NCBI RefSeq assembly: GCF_011040385.1
Contig: NZ_JAAIKB010000008.1
Coordinates: 1-64,000 of the forward strand
Direction of reading: 5' to 3'
Length of the DNA stretch: 64,000 bases
Source of the DNA: Falsiroseomonas algicola
GTDB lineage: Bacteria > Pseudomonadota > Alphaproteobacteria > Acetobacterales > Acetobacteraceae
Shown: positions 18,451-27,150 of the stretch, one piece after another
Numbering within the stretch: position 1 is the first letter of the stretch
Layout of the letters: each line of letters opens with the position of its first letter
Translations under genes and position numbers: made by a program
Notes under the pieces: generated by a model
The model's input: the letters and a program-made list of their open reading frames with translations, nothing else
Told to the model about the DNA's origin: nothing
Database searches by the model: none

Positions 18451-18452
18451 GC

Positions 18453-18920
18453 ATGGACGCCGTGACCCCGCTGGTCAGGGTGCAGGAGGCGGGCTTCGAC
18501 CTGGCGGCGGAAACCGCGCGCCTGTCCGAGGGCCGCGTCGATGTCGGCGGCATCGCCAGCTTCGTGGGCGTCTGCCGGGGCGATGACGGCCTTTCTGCCC
18601 TGGTACTGGAACACTACCCCGGCATGACGGAGCGGGCTCTCACGAAGATCGCCGCCGAGGCCTGCGCCCGCTGGCCGCTGACGGGCTGCACCGTGATCCA
18701 CCGCGTCGGCCGAATCCTGCCAGGCGAGGGCATCGTGCTGGTGCTCACGGCCTCCGCCCACCGCGCCGCGGCGCTCGAATCCTGCGCCTTCCTGATCGAC
18801 TGGCTGAAGACCGGCGCCCCCTTCTGGAAGCGGGAGGAATTCACCGGCGGCGGGTCCCGCTGGGTGGAGGCCAAGGCCAGCGACGACGCGGCCAGCGCCC
18901 GCTGGCAGCTGGGGCGTTGA
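18453..18920 (+). CDS. moaE: Molybdopterin synthase catalytic subunit
   Basis: 155 aa. It has GGIASFVGVCRG near residue 35, HRVGRILPGEGIVLVLTASAHR and the active-site region KTGAPFWKREEF, where the lysines act. With MoaD it converts precursor Z to molybdopterin. It overlaps the downstream membrane-protein gene at its stop (TTGA). Confidence 0.95.
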   Translation: MDAVTPLVRVQEAGFDLAAETARLSEGRVDVGGIASFVGVCRGDDGLSALVLEHYPGMTERALTKIAAEACARWPLTGCTVIHRVGRILPGEGIVLVLTASAHRAAALESCAFLIDWLKTGAPFWKREEFTGGGSRWVEAKASDDAASARWQLGR

Positions 18921-20260
18921 CCGGCCGCCTGGCTGGCCTCGCCTGGCTGATGCTGGGTGCCCTGCTGCTGGTCTGGCCCGCCTTCCTCAATGGTTATCCG
19001 CTGGTCTTCAGCGACACCGGCGCCTTCCTGCACCAGACCGCGCCGCCGCCTTCCGGCCCGCTGGTGATCTGGGACAAGCCGCATGTCTACGGGCCGCTGC
19101 TCCACCTCTTCCATTGGCGCATCTCGCTCTGGGGCCCGGTGCTGGCGCAGGGGCTGCTGCTGTCCCACCTGCTCTGGCTGGCGCAGCGTGCGCTGCGCGG
19201 GGCGGCATCCGGCGGCGTGCACCTGCTGGCCTGCGCGGGCGCGGCGGCGTTGACCACGGCGCCCTTCACCATCGCGCTGCTGATGCCGGATGTCTTCGCC
19301 CCCGCCGTGCTGCTGGCCCTGCTGCTGCTCGGTTTCGCGCGGGACCGGCTTTCGGGGGCGGAGGCGATCTGGCTCGGCCTGGTCGCGGCGCTGGGCATCG
19401 CCGCCCACCTGTCGCATCTGCCACTGGCCGCCGCGATCGTGGTGCTGGTGGCGCTGGTCGCGCGGCGGGTCGTGCCGGTCCTGCGCGTGGCGGCGCCCAT
19501 CGCCGTGGCGGTTCTGGTGCTCATGGCCAGCAATGCCGTGCTGCATGGCAAGGCGGCGCTGTCGCCGCATGGTGCCACCTTCGCGCTGGCGCGCTTGCAG
19601 GCCGATGGCCCGGCCGCCGCCGTCATCCGGGACCGCTGCCCGGAGTCCGGCTGGTATCTCTGCGCCTTCGCCGACCGCCTGCCGATGGACAGCGACGCCT
19701 TCCTCTGGGAGGTCGACAGCCCCGTGAACCGCGCGCCGGACGGCACGCCCCGCTTCCTCGGCGGGGCACTGCTTTCCGCGGAGGCCGGCGCGATCGTGGG
19801 GGAGACGCTGCGGACCCGCCCCCTCGAGGTCGCGGTCGCCATGATCGGCAACACGTTCCGCCAGTTCACGCTCGCCCTGGCCGGCGACACGCTGGTGGAC
19901 AGCCACCTCGCGGCTGCGGTCCGGCCGCGCATCGCGGAGGCCTTCCCGGCCCGCGAACTCGCCGCCTATGACGGCGCGCTGCAATCGCGTGGCCTGCTGC
20001 CAGCGGCCGCTGCCCCCTTCCTGCTGCCGCATGCCCCCGTGCTGCTGCTGGGGGCGGCGCTGGCGCTGCTGGCCTGGTGGCGGGCGGCGCGGGCGGGCGA
20101 GTTGCGCCGCCTCGGCCTGGTGCTCGGCGTCCTCGTCGGCGTCTCCGCCAATGCCTTCGCGACCGGCGCGCTGTCCAAGCCGCATCTGCGCTACGAGGCG
20201 CGGATCCTCTGGCTCATGCCGGTCATCGCGGGGCTGGCGCTGCTGCCGAGGCGCGCGTGA
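18917..20260 (+). CDS. Multi-pass membrane protein, tandem paralog A, unknown function
   Basis: 447 aa with about nine transmembrane segments. Start TTG overlaps the moaE stop. Shared features with the next gene: FLNGYPLVFSDTG after the first segment, YGPLLHLFHW near residue 60, LLMPDVFAP, AAHLSHLP, ALARLQADGPAAAVIRDRCP, AFADRLPMDSD and GALSKPHLRYEARI. The loop holding RDRCPESGWYLCAF carries two cysteines that could form a disulfide. The topology with an early acidic loop recalls GT-C proteins, but there is no clear match. Neighbouring moaDE is probably coincidental. Confidence 0.8.
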   Translation: MTGRLAGLAWLMLGALLLVWPAFLNGYPLVFSDTGAFLHQTAPPPSGPLVIWDKPHVYGPLLHLFHWRISLWGPVLAQGLLLSHLLWLAQRALRGAASGGVHLLACAGAAALTTAPFTIALLMPDVFAPAVLLALLLLGFARDRLSGAEAIWLGLVAALGIAAHLSHLPLAAAIVVLVALVARRVVPVLRVAAPIAVAVLVLMASNAVLHGKAALSPHGATFALARLQADGPAAAVIRDRCPESGWYLCAFADRLPMDSDAFLWEVDSPVNRAPDGTPRFLGGALLSAEAGAIVGETLRTRPLEVAVAMIGNTFRQFTLALAGDTLVDSHLAAAVRPRIAEAFPARELAAYDGALQSRGLLPAAAAPFLLPHAPVLLLGAALALLAWWRAARAGELRRLGLVLGVLVGVSANAFATGALSKPHLRYEARILWLMPVIAGLALLPRRA

Positions 20261-21585
20261 TCGCGCTGATCGCCGTGCTGCTGGGCGGCGCGGCACTGGT
20301 CTGGCCGGCGGCGCTGAACCACTACCCGCTCGTCTTCATCGACACCGTCTCCTACCTTCTGCACACCACGGCACCTGAGGTGCCCTGGGACAAGACCCAG
20401 GCCTATGGCCCCTTCCTGCACCTGTTCCACTGGGAGCGGTCTCTCTGGGGCCCCATGGTCGCGCAGGGGCTGATCGCCTCCCACCTGGTCTGGCTGGCGC
20501 AGCGGGCGGTGCGCGGGCGGGCGGGGATGGGCTGGCACCTGCTGGTCTGCGCGGGGATTGCGGGGCTGACCTCGGCACCTTGGTTCCTGGCGACGCTGAT
20601 GCCGGATGCCTTCACGGCGCTGGTGCCGCTGGCGCTGTTCCTGCTGGGCTTCGGCGGGCTTTCGGTTCGCGAATCGCTGTGGGTGGGTGGCATCGCCACG
20701 CTTGGGATCGCTGCCCACCTGTCACACCTGCCGACCGTAGCGGCGGTGCTGGTGGTGATGGCGATCCTGGCTTGGCGGATCGGGCCGGTGATCCGGGCCA
20801 CCGTGCCGGCGGTGCTGGCGGTGCTGCTGCTGTGCCTGGCGAACCTGGTCGCCTTCGACCGCTTCACGCCTTCACCCCATGGCGCGGCCTTCCTGCTGGC
20901 GCGCCTGCAGGCGGATGGGCCGGCGGCCGCCGTGATCCGCGATCGCTGCCCGGAGGCAGGGTGGCATCTCTGCGCCTTCGCGGACCGGCTGCCGATCGAC
21001 AGCGATGAGTTCCTCTGGGACCCCGGCAGCCCGTTGAACACCGAGCCCGACGGCACGCCGAGGCCCATGGGCGCCATGCAGGGCGCCCGGGAAGCCCAGG
21101 CCATCATCGCCGAGACCCTCGCCACCCACCCGGGAGAGGTCGCTCTGGCCGCGATGCGGAATGCGGTCGCGCAGCTTCTGAAGACGGCGGTGGGCGACAC
21201 GCTGGTGGATGACCACCTCGTGCTCTCCGCCCGCCGCGCCATCGCCGGCTATTTCCCGCCGGAGGAACTGGCCGCCTTCGATGCCGGCGCGCAGATGCGC
21301 AGCACGCTGCCGGCCCTGGCCGAGCCCTTCCTGCTGCCGCATCTGCCCGTGCTGGCTGCCGCGTTCCTGCTGGCGCCGTGGCTGATCTGGCGCCGCGGCC
21401 TGCGCCGGGGCGGCGCGGGGTCGGCGCTGCTGGCCGTCGCATTGGTGGCGCTGCTGGCCAATGCAGTGGCGACTGGCGCGCTCTCCAAGCCGCACCACCG
21501 CTACCAGGCGCGCATCGCCTGGCTGTTGCCGTTGGCCGTGGGGCTGGCGCTGCTGCCCCGCCGGCCTGCCGGCCAGGCTCAGTAG
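20257..21585 (+). CDS. Multi-pass membrane protein, tandem paralog B, unknown function
   Basis: 442 aa, GTG start overlapping the preceding stop (GTGA). It is a clear duplicate of the gene at 18917, keeping ALNHYPLVFIDTVSYL, YGPFLHLFHWERSLWGP, LMPDAFTALVPLALFLLG, AAHLSHLP, LLARLQADGPAAAVIRDRCP, CAFADRLPIDSDEFLWD and GALSKPHHRYQARIAWLLP. Both copies look intact. They may form a heterodimer or act on related substrates. The end overlaps the convergent NTF2-like gene by 7 bp. Confidence 0.8.
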   Translation: MIALIAVLLGGAALVWPAALNHYPLVFIDTVSYLLHTTAPEVPWDKTQAYGPFLHLFHWERSLWGPMVAQGLIASHLVWLAQRAVRGRAGMGWHLLVCAGIAGLTSAPWFLATLMPDAFTALVPLALFLLGFGGLSVRESLWVGGIATLGIAAHLSHLPTVAAVLVVMAILAWRIGPVIRATVPAVLAVLLLCLANLVAFDRFTPSPHGAAFLLARLQADGPAAAVIRDRCPEAGWHLCAFADRLPIDSDEFLWDPGSPLNTEPDGTPRPMGAMQGAREAQAIIAETLATHPGEVALAAMRNAVAQLLKTAVGDTLVDDHLVLSARRAIAGYFPPEELAAFDAGAQMRSTLPALAEPFLLPHLPVLAAAFLLAPWLIWRRGLRRGGAGSALLAVALVALLANAVATGALSKPHHRYQARIAWLLPLAVGLALLPRRPAGQAQ

Positions 21586-21932
21586 AAGAAGCGCTCCTCC
21601 ACCACCTTGCCATCGGCCACGGTGTAGAGGCCGATTTCCGTCGCCTTGATGCGCTGGCCGCTGTCCCGCGCCGTGATGTCCATGGTGAAGCGCAGCGCGA
21701 ACTGGTCGCCATGGATGAAGGGGCCCTCCGTCGTGACCTCATGCACCTCATGGTTCGCGTACCACCAGTCGGACTTGGCCTTCACCGCGGCGCGGCCGCT
21801 CAGCATGGCCATGGGGCCCTCCATGGCTTCACGGCTCACCACCGTCTCCGCCCAGAATCGCTCCCCGGCTTCCTCATGCCGGCCCTCCCGGCAGAGCTGT
21901 GCGAAGGCCTCGGCAACGTCGCGGATGGACAT
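21579..21932 (-). CDS. NTF2-like / SnoaL-type protein, unknown function
   Basis: 117 aa. It starts MSIRDVAEAFAQLCREG and shows WYANHEVHEVTTEGPFIHGD followed by FALRFTMDIT and ATEIGLYTVADGKVVEERFFY, the cone-shaped NTF2-like fold seen in SnoaL-type proteins. Such small proteins can be enzymes or ligand binders; nothing here fixes the role. It stands alone on the minus strand, overlapping the membrane-protein gene at its end. Confidence 0.75.
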   Translation of the reverse strand: MSIRDVAEAFAQLCREGRHEEAGERFWAETVVSREAMEGPMAMLSGRAAVKAKSDWWYANHEVHEVTTEGPFIHGDQFALRFTMDITARDSGQRIKATEIGLYTVADGKVVEERFFY

Positions 21933-21997
21933 GAATGTTCCCTTAATGTTCCGGGCCGGACGATAGCCGGGCCTGCCGTCTGCCGGCAAGCACGCTT

Positions 21998-22501
21998 TCA
22001 GCCCGCCGCGGCCAACGCCTCCAGATCGTCGACATGGAGGCGGAGCAGTCGCACGGGATGCCCCGCGACCTCGCCTGTCTCCTCTGCGACAGGTCGGGCG
22101 CCGAGGCGCTCGTAGAAGCGCATCGCGCCCGCATTCCCCTCGATCACGCGCAGCGCCGCCCGCCTTGCACCGGCGGCGATGGCCTCCCGCATCGCGGCCG
22201 CCAGCAGATGCCGGCCGAGGCCGCCCCCGCGGCCGCCCGGCGCGACATGCAGGCTGTCGAGATAGGCTTCCTCGCCCCGAAGCCAGATGGCCGCCACGCC
22301 GAGCGGCTCCCCGTCCTTCTCCGCCAGCAGGACGATCCCCGGCGGTGCGGCGAGCAATGCCTGCCATTCCGGCAGGATTCTCTCCGCCATCCTGTCCAGC
22401 ACCGCCGCCGGCAGCAGGGCGGCGTAGGCATCCTGCCAGGACGCCGCCAGCAGCGCGGCGACCGCGGGCGCGTCCTCCGGACCAGCGGGCCGGATCCTCA
22501 C
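21998..22501 (-). CDS. GNAT-family N-acetyltransferase
   Basis: 167 aa. N-terminal MRIRPAGPEDAPAVAALL, the acetyl-CoA loop VAPGGRGGGLGRHLL (motif A, Q/R-x-x-G-x-G/A-like) near residue 95, and AMRFYERLGARPV (motif B). Substrate unknown. It overlaps the upstream acetyltransferase gene by 4 bp (ATGA), so the two are co-translated. Confidence 0.85.
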   Translation of the reverse strand: MRIRPAGPEDAPAVAALLAASWQDAYAALLPAAVLDRMAERILPEWQALLAAPPGIVLLAEKDGEPLGVAAIWLRGEEAYLDSLHVAPGGRGGGLGRHLLAAAMREAIAAGARRAALRVIEGNAGAMRFYERLGARPVAEETGEVAGHPVRLLRLHVDDLEALAAAG

Positions 22502-23022
22502 CGCGCGCAGGCGGCGATCAGCGCGCTGATGCTGGGCCAGTACATCCGGCGTTCGGTCACCGTCTGGCCGTAGGTCTCCCGCGCCACCGGCGCCTCCACC
22601 TCGGCACCGAGCGACAGGTAGAATCGCGCCGCCCCCTGGTTGGCCGCGAAGACCCAGAGGTCGGCGGATACCGCCCCCTGGTCCTGCAGCCGCTGCGCGG
22701 CGAAGCCCAGCAGGGCACGGCCGATGCCGGCATTCCGCATGCCGGGGCGCACATGCAGGTTGTCCACGTGGCAGTTCACGCCTTCCCGCCAGGCTGCCGT
22801 GAAGCCGGCGAGGTGGCGGCCCGCCATGGCCACGACCACCGCGCCCGGACGGCGGCGGCCGGTGAGCGCCGCCTGCCAGTGGGTGTTGAATTCAGTCTCG
22901 ATGCTCGTCGCCAGGAAATCGGGGGAAAGAACGCCCCGGTAGGCGTCACGCCATGACGCGATGTGAAGTTCCGCGATCGCTACCGCATCACTCGTTCGCG
23001 CGCTCCGCAACCTCAGCGCCAT
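22498..23022 (-). CDS. GNAT-family N-acetyltransferase
   Basis: 174 aa, a second acetyltransferase and first gene of the pair. LRLRSARTSDAVAIAELH at the start, the CoA-binding loop RPGMRNAGIGRALLGFA, and ARFYLSLGAEVEAPV. It resembles its neighbour (IASWRDAYRGVLSP here, AASWQDAYAALLPA there), so the pair may be an old tandem duplication. Substrate unknown. Confidence 0.85.
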   Translation of the reverse strand: MALRLRSARTSDAVAIAELHIASWRDAYRGVLSPDFLATSIETEFNTHWQAALTGRRRPGAVVVAMAGRHLAGFTAAWREGVNCHVDNLHVRPGMRNAGIGRALLGFAAQRLQDQGAVSADLWVFAANQGAARFYLSLGAEVEAPVARETYGQTVTERRMYWPSISALIAACAR

Positions 23023-23362
23023 TCCGGCCAGTTCCCTTGCAACGCCGGCGCCTTGCTTGCCGGTAACGCAAATATCACGACAATCGCGGGATGATCACGC
23101 AATTGTTAATAATGTCGCTGAGATTGGTCCGGATGTGAAGGGCCCTATGCATCGCGACGGTGGCTGATGGTGGCGGCATGCCGCCCCGACCGTGCCATTA
23201 TGGGCAGGTCGTGCAATGGGCAAGATTGACAGCTCCTCCATCGCTACTCCCCGCGCGTCCCTTGCCCTATATCGCGTGGGGAATGCCGCGCGACGGAATC
23301 GCTGTCCCGCCATGCCGGGATCCGCGACCGGATAGCGGGGCTGAGGGGAACGCTGACCACCC
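23023..23362. other. 340-bp divergent promoter region
   Basis: No gene seen. It separates the minus-strand acetyltransferase pair from the plus-strand regulator trio. 23060-23125 is relatively A/T-rich. A perfect TTGACA lies at 23226-23231, but no good -10 follows at 16-18 bp. The regulator-proximal part has a dyad at 23315-23338. Confidence 0.5.
23315..23338. promoter_or_regulatory. Dyad, candidate MarR-family operator
   Basis: ATCCG-CGAC-CGGAT (23320-23333) flanked by CCG and CGG at equal distance gives a 24-bp imperfect palindrome, 24 bp before the ATG of the MarR-like gene. Position and form suit autoregulation. Inference. Confidence 0.4.
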
Positions 23363-23914
23363 ATGCCGCTGGATCCTGAGATCGCCGCACGCGGATCACC
23401 CGAAGGACATCCGGGGAGCGGGCCGCCCGCCGGGCGCAACCTGCTGTTCCTGCGGGAGGAGGAGTTGCGCCTGGCGCAGGATCTCCTCTTCTTCGGCTAC
23501 CGGGATTTCACCGCGGGCGCCGATGCGATCCTGGCGGGGCTCGACATGGGCCGCGCCCATCACCGCGTGCTGCACTTCGTGGGCCGCCGCCCCGGCATCA
23601 CGGTGGGCGACCTGCTCGGCATCCTCGGCATCACCAAGCAGTCGCTCGGCCGCGTGCTGACGCCGCTGGTGGAGGATGGCTTCGTCACCCAGAGCCCCGG
23701 CCGCAGCGACCGGCGCCAGCGCCTGCTTTCCCTGACCGAGAAAGGCGCGGCGCTGGAACGCCAGCTTTTCGAACGGCAGCGGGACACGGTCATGCGCGCC
23801 TACCGGGAGGCCGGCCCCCAGGCGGTGGAGGGTTTCCGGCGCGTCATGCGGGGATTGATGGGCGCCGATGCCCGGGCTGCGCTCGAGAGGCTGGAGTCCG
23901 ATCCTTCACGATGA
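23363..23914 (+). CDS. MarR-family transcriptional regulator (PetP-like context)
   Basis: 183 aa winged helix. Dimer helices at both ends; recognition helix region DLLGILGITKQSLGRVLTPL (about 95-115) and wing SPGRSDRRQRLLSLTEKG. The N-terminal 25 residues are unstructured. Its stop overlaps the following OmpR-type regulator (ATGA), and a sensor kinase follows. A MarR-type gene fused in operon with an OmpR-type gene recalls petP-petR of Rhodobacter, needed for bc1 gene expression; that parallel is only an inference. Confidence 0.85.
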   Translation: MPLDPEIAARGSPEGHPGSGPPAGRNLLFLREEELRLAQDLLFFGYRDFTAGADAILAGLDMGRAHHRVLHFVGRRPGITVGDLLGILGITKQSLGRVLTPLVEDGFVTQSPGRSDRRQRLLSLTEKGAALERQLFERQRDTVMRAYREAGPQAVEGFRRVMRGLMGADARAALERLESDPSR

Positions 23915-24621
23915 GCGCCGCGACGGATGCCCCTCATCTCCTCGTCGTCGATGACGATGCGCGGCTGCGCGCGTTGCTGCAGCGCTTCCTGACCGAACAG
24001 GGCTTCCGCGTGACCGCCGCGGCCGATGCCGCCGCGGCCCGCCGGGCGCTCGCCGCCGTCAGCTTCGACCTGATGGTGCTGGACGTGATGATGCCCGGCG
24101 AAAGCGGGCTCGAACTCACGGAAAGCCTGCGCCGCGACGGCCCCGAAGTGCCGATCCTGATGCTGACCGCCCGCGGCGCGCCGGATGACCGCGTGGCGGG
24201 CTTCGAGACCGGCGTCGACGACTACCTGGCGAAGCCCTTCGACCCGCGCGAGCTGGCGCTGCGCATCCGCACCATCCTCCGCCGCGCCGCGCCCCCGCCG
24301 CCGCCGCCCGAATCGAGCACGGGCCCCATCCAGATCGGCAGCCGCTGGTTCGATGTGCAGCGCGCCGAGCTCCGGGGGCCGGAAGGCGTGGTCCGCCTGA
24401 CCGGCGGCGAACAGGCCCTGCTGCTCGCCCTCGCGCAGCGTCCGAACGAGGTGCTGAGCCGGGAGGAGATCGCCACCGCGCTCGGCACCCCCGAAGCCGG
24501 CGAGCGGGCGATCGACGTGCAGGTAACGCGACTGCGTCGCAAGATCGAACCGGACCCGCGGGAGCCGCGCTTCGTGCAGACGGTGCGCCACCGCGGCTAC
24601 GTGCTGCGGCCCGGCCTGTGA
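23911..24621 (+). CDS. OmpR/PhoB-family response regulator
   Basis: 236 aa. Receiver domain with acidic pocket DDD (14-16), phospho-acceptor Asp58 in LMVLDVMMPG, Thr86 and Lys108 (LAKPFD). After a Pro-rich linker (PPPPPPES) comes a winged-helix DNA-binding domain with TGGEQALLLALAQ, VTRLRRKIEPDP and VRHRGYVLRP. Partner kinase is almost certainly the next gene. Confidence 0.93.
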   Translation: MSAATDAPHLLVVDDDARLRALLQRFLTEQGFRVTAAADAAAARRALAAVSFDLMVLDVMMPGESGLELTESLRRDGPEVPILMLTARGAPDDRVAGFETGVDDYLAKPFDPRELALRIRTILRRAAPPPPPPESSTGPIQIGSRWFDVQRAELRGPEGVVRLTGGEQALLLALAQRPNEVLSREEIATALGTPEAGERAIDVQVTRLRRKIEPDPREPRFVQTVRHRGYVLRPGL

Positions 24622-24645
24622 GCCCCCGCCTGTGAGCCCCGGCCG

Positions 24646-26034
24646 GTGAGCGAGGGTGCGATCGGCAGCGGGACCGTGAAGGCCAGGCCGGCCGCGCCGC
24701 TCGGCCGCCTGTTCCGCGCGCTGGTGCCGCGTGGGCTGCTCGGCCGGTCGCTGCTGATCATCCTGCTGCCGCTGCTGATCCTGCAGGGCGTCGCCTTGCA
24801 GCTCTTCTATGGCGGGCACCTCGACGTCATCTCCCGCCGCCTGGCCAGCGGCGTCGCCGGCGAGATCGGCATGGTGATCGAGCAGATGCAGCGCCATCCG
24901 GAGCCGGAGGAGCGCGCCTGGCTGTTCCGGGAAAGCGCCTGGCGGCTCGACCTGAACATGGCCTTCGAGGCCGGCGCCAGTCTCGGCCGCACGCCGGACC
25001 GCGGCGCCTCCCTCCCCCTGCTGCCGCTGGAGGAGGACCTGGCCCATGCGATGGCGGAGCGCGTGCGGCGGCCCTTCGACGCCGACTGGCAGTCGGACCG
25101 CCGCAGCGTGATCATCCGCATCCAGCTGCCCGACGGCGTCCTGCATGTGGAGGCACCGCGCAAGCGGCTCTTCACCGGCACGCTCTACCTCTTCTTCATC
25201 TGGCTGGTCGGCTCCTCCCTGCTGCTGTTCGGCGTGGCGGCGCTGTTCATGAAGAACCAGGTGCGCGCCATCCGTCGGCTAGCCGGCGCGGCGGAGGCTT
25301 TCGGGCTCGGCCGCGACATCGGGCCCATGAAGCCGGAGGGCGCGGCGGAGGTCCGCCAGGCCGCGGCCGCCTTCAACCGCATGCAGGAACGCATCCGCCG
25401 CTTCGTCGCCCAGCGCACGGACATGCTGGCCGGCATCAGCCACGACCTGCGGACGCCGCTGACCCGCATGCGCCTCGGCCTCGCCGTGCTGCCGCGGACG
25501 GAGGAGGAGGAGGAGGACATCGCCGCGCTGACGGAGGATCTGGAGGAGATGGAGCGCATGGTCGCCTCCTACCTCGCCTTCGCGCGTGGCGAGGGGCAGG
25601 AGCAGGCCAAGCCCACCGACCTCGCCGGCATCGTCCGGGACGTCGCGCAGAAGGCGCGGCGGGACGGGGCGGAGGTGGCGGTGGAGGCGCCGTCGGAACT
25701 CATCGTGCCGCTCCGCCAGGATGCGCTGCGCCGCTGCCTCGCCAACCTGCTGGACAATGCGCGCAAGCATGCGCGCCGCATCGCCGTCAGCGTCGCCGCC
25801 CTGCCGCGGGCGGAGGCCGGGCTCTGGGCGCAGGTCACGGTGGATGACGATGGGCCGGGCATCCCGGAGGCGCAGCGGGAGGAAGCCTTCCGGCCGTTTG
25901 CCACGCTGTCGGCGGGCGGCACGGGGCTCGGCTTGGCCATCGCACGGGACATCGCGCGGGCGCATGGCGGCGACATCGTGCTGGAGGACAGCCCCCTAGG
26001 CGGGTTGCGCGCGCGCGTCAGGCTGCCGGTCTGA
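24646..26034 (+). CDS. EnvZ-like sensor histidine kinase
   Basis: 462 aa. Transmembrane segments near 33-54 and 177-202 flank a 120-residue periplasmic sensor. HAMP follows, then His266 in GISHDLRTPLTRMRLGL, the N-box NLLDNARKHA, DDDGPGIP and GGTGLGLAIA. Start is GTG at 24646, 24 bp after the regulator's stop; the junction holds three spaced GTGAGC copies. Together with the MarR and OmpR genes it forms one operon. Signal unknown. Confidence 0.92.
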   Translation: MSEGAIGSGTVKARPAAPLGRLFRALVPRGLLGRSLLIILLPLLILQGVALQLFYGGHLDVISRRLASGVAGEIGMVIEQMQRHPEPEERAWLFRESAWRLDLNMAFEAGASLGRTPDRGASLPLLPLEEDLAHAMAERVRRPFDADWQSDRRSVIIRIQLPDGVLHVEAPRKRLFTGTLYLFFIWLVGSSLLLFGVAALFMKNQVRAIRRLAGAAEAFGLGRDIGPMKPEGAAEVRQAAAAFNRMQERIRRFVAQRTDMLAGISHDLRTPLTRMRLGLAVLPRTEEEEEDIAALTEDLEEMERMVASYLAFARGEGQEQAKPTDLAGIVRDVAQKARRDGAEVAVEAPSELIVPLRQDALRRCLANLLDNARKHARRIAVSVAALPRAEAGLWAQVTVDDDGPGIPEAQREEAFRPFATLSAGGTGLGLAIARDIARAHGGDIVLEDSPLGGLRARVRLPV

Positions 26035-26082
26035 CACCTCACGCCGGCGTGAAAACTTGCGTTGGCATCGGCCGATTGACGT

Positions 26083-27039
26083 ATGAGCATCATTTCAGCA
26101 CTCATAAATCTATCGCAACAATCTACCCAACAGTGGACTCGATCGCCCATGTCGCTCGCCAGCCGGACCGGCCTGCCTGTCATCGAAGATGTCGTGTGGT
26201 GGGGACCGGGCGGTACCGTCATCCAGTGGTTCATGAATGGCGCTTCCGTGCTCGGCACGGGCAATCCGGTGACGGGGCTTATCCAGACGGGTAATTTCTT
26301 CACGCCACTGATGACCGGCGATTTCAACGGCGACGGGCAGGATGACATCGTCGGCCGGCGGGTGGACGGATCAGTCGAGATCCGCGGCCTGACCGGCGGG
26401 GCCTTCGGCGGCGGTGGGACGCTTGGCGCCGTGTCGCTGGACTGGACGATCAGTCTGACCGCGGACTTCAACGGCAATGGCCAGGATGACCTGCTCTGGC
26501 GCAACGCCGATGGCGGTGTGGTGATATGGACGATCGAAGCCGGGCGCGTGGCCGGCGGCGGCTTCGTGGGCAATCCCGGCACCGCTTGGCAGATCGCGGG
26601 CGCCGGCGACTTCAACGGGGATGGGCGCGCCGACATCATCTGGCGCAACATCGACAGTTCGGTCGCCATCTGGACGATGGACGGCAGCGCCGTGACGGGC
26701 GGCGGCCTGGTCACCAATCCAGGTCCCGACTGGCAGATCCGCGGCACTGGCGACTTCAACGGTGATGGCCGCGATGACATCCTGTGGCGCGGCGCGGATG
26801 GCAGCCTGGTCTTCTGGTACATGAACGGCACCAGCGTCGCCGGCGGTGGCTTCGTCGGCAATCCCGGCAATGCATGGACCGTTGATCACACCGATGACTA
26901 CAACGGCGATGGCCGTGACGACCTGATGTGGCGCGGCAGCGATGGCAGCGTCGTGCTCTGGCTGATGAACGGAACCTCCGTCATCGGCGGCGGCTCCCTC
27001 GGCAATCCCGGCACGAGTTGGAGCATTCTCGACATCTGA
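26083..27039 (+). CDS. VCBS/FG-GAP-type repeat protein, predicted calcium-binding propeller
   Basis: 318 aa. Five calcium loops of the form DFNGDGRDDI start at residues 80, 128, 176, 224 and 272, an exact 48-residue period. Each repeat continues LWRNADGGVVIW and GGGFVGNPGTAW. Residues 35-65 look like a sixth copy with the loop lost. This predicts a six-bladed beta-propeller. There is no obvious signal peptide, so export may be by another route or it may be truncated. The start is uncertain: no good ribosome site is seen before ATG 26083; ATG 26149 is possible. A two-way terminator follows. Confidence 0.75.
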   Translation: MSIISALINLSQQSTQQWTRSPMSLASRTGLPVIEDVVWWGPGGTVIQWFMNGASVLGTGNPVTGLIQTGNFFTPLMTGDFNGDGQDDIVGRRVDGSVEIRGLTGGAFGGGGTLGAVSLDWTISLTADFNGNGQDDLLWRNADGGVVIWTIEAGRVAGGGFVGNPGTAWQIAGAGDFNGDGRADIIWRNIDSSVAIWTMDGSAVTGGGLVTNPGPDWQIRGTGDFNGDGRDDILWRGADGSLVFWYMNGTSVAGGGFVGNPGNAWTVDHTDDYNGDGRDDLMWRGSDGSVVLWLMNGTSVIGGGSLGNPGTSWSILDI

Positions 27040-27074
27040 TCGAGCCACCGCCTCACTCGATGCAGTGGCTTGGT

Positions 27075-27112
27075 CGGCCGGGGGGGGATGCTGCGATCTC
27101 CCGCCCCGGCCG
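27075..27112. terminator. Bidirectional hairpin terminator
   Basis: CGGCCGGGG (27075-27083) pairs with CCCCGGCCG (27104-27112), extended inside by GGGA/TCCC after one mismatch, loop of ten. It sits between the convergent propeller gene and the phasin gene. Confidence 0.55.
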
Positions 27113-27150
27113 CCAGGGCCCGCCGGCCCCGGATCATCGTCAGGCGAGAG

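Noticed and set aside
18614-20296. 560-codon minus-strand frame
   Set aside because: Opposite moaE and a membrane protein; Gln/Arg-rich shadow.
23226-23231. TTGACA as a complete promoter for the MarR operon
   Set aside because: No acceptable -10 at 16-18 bp.
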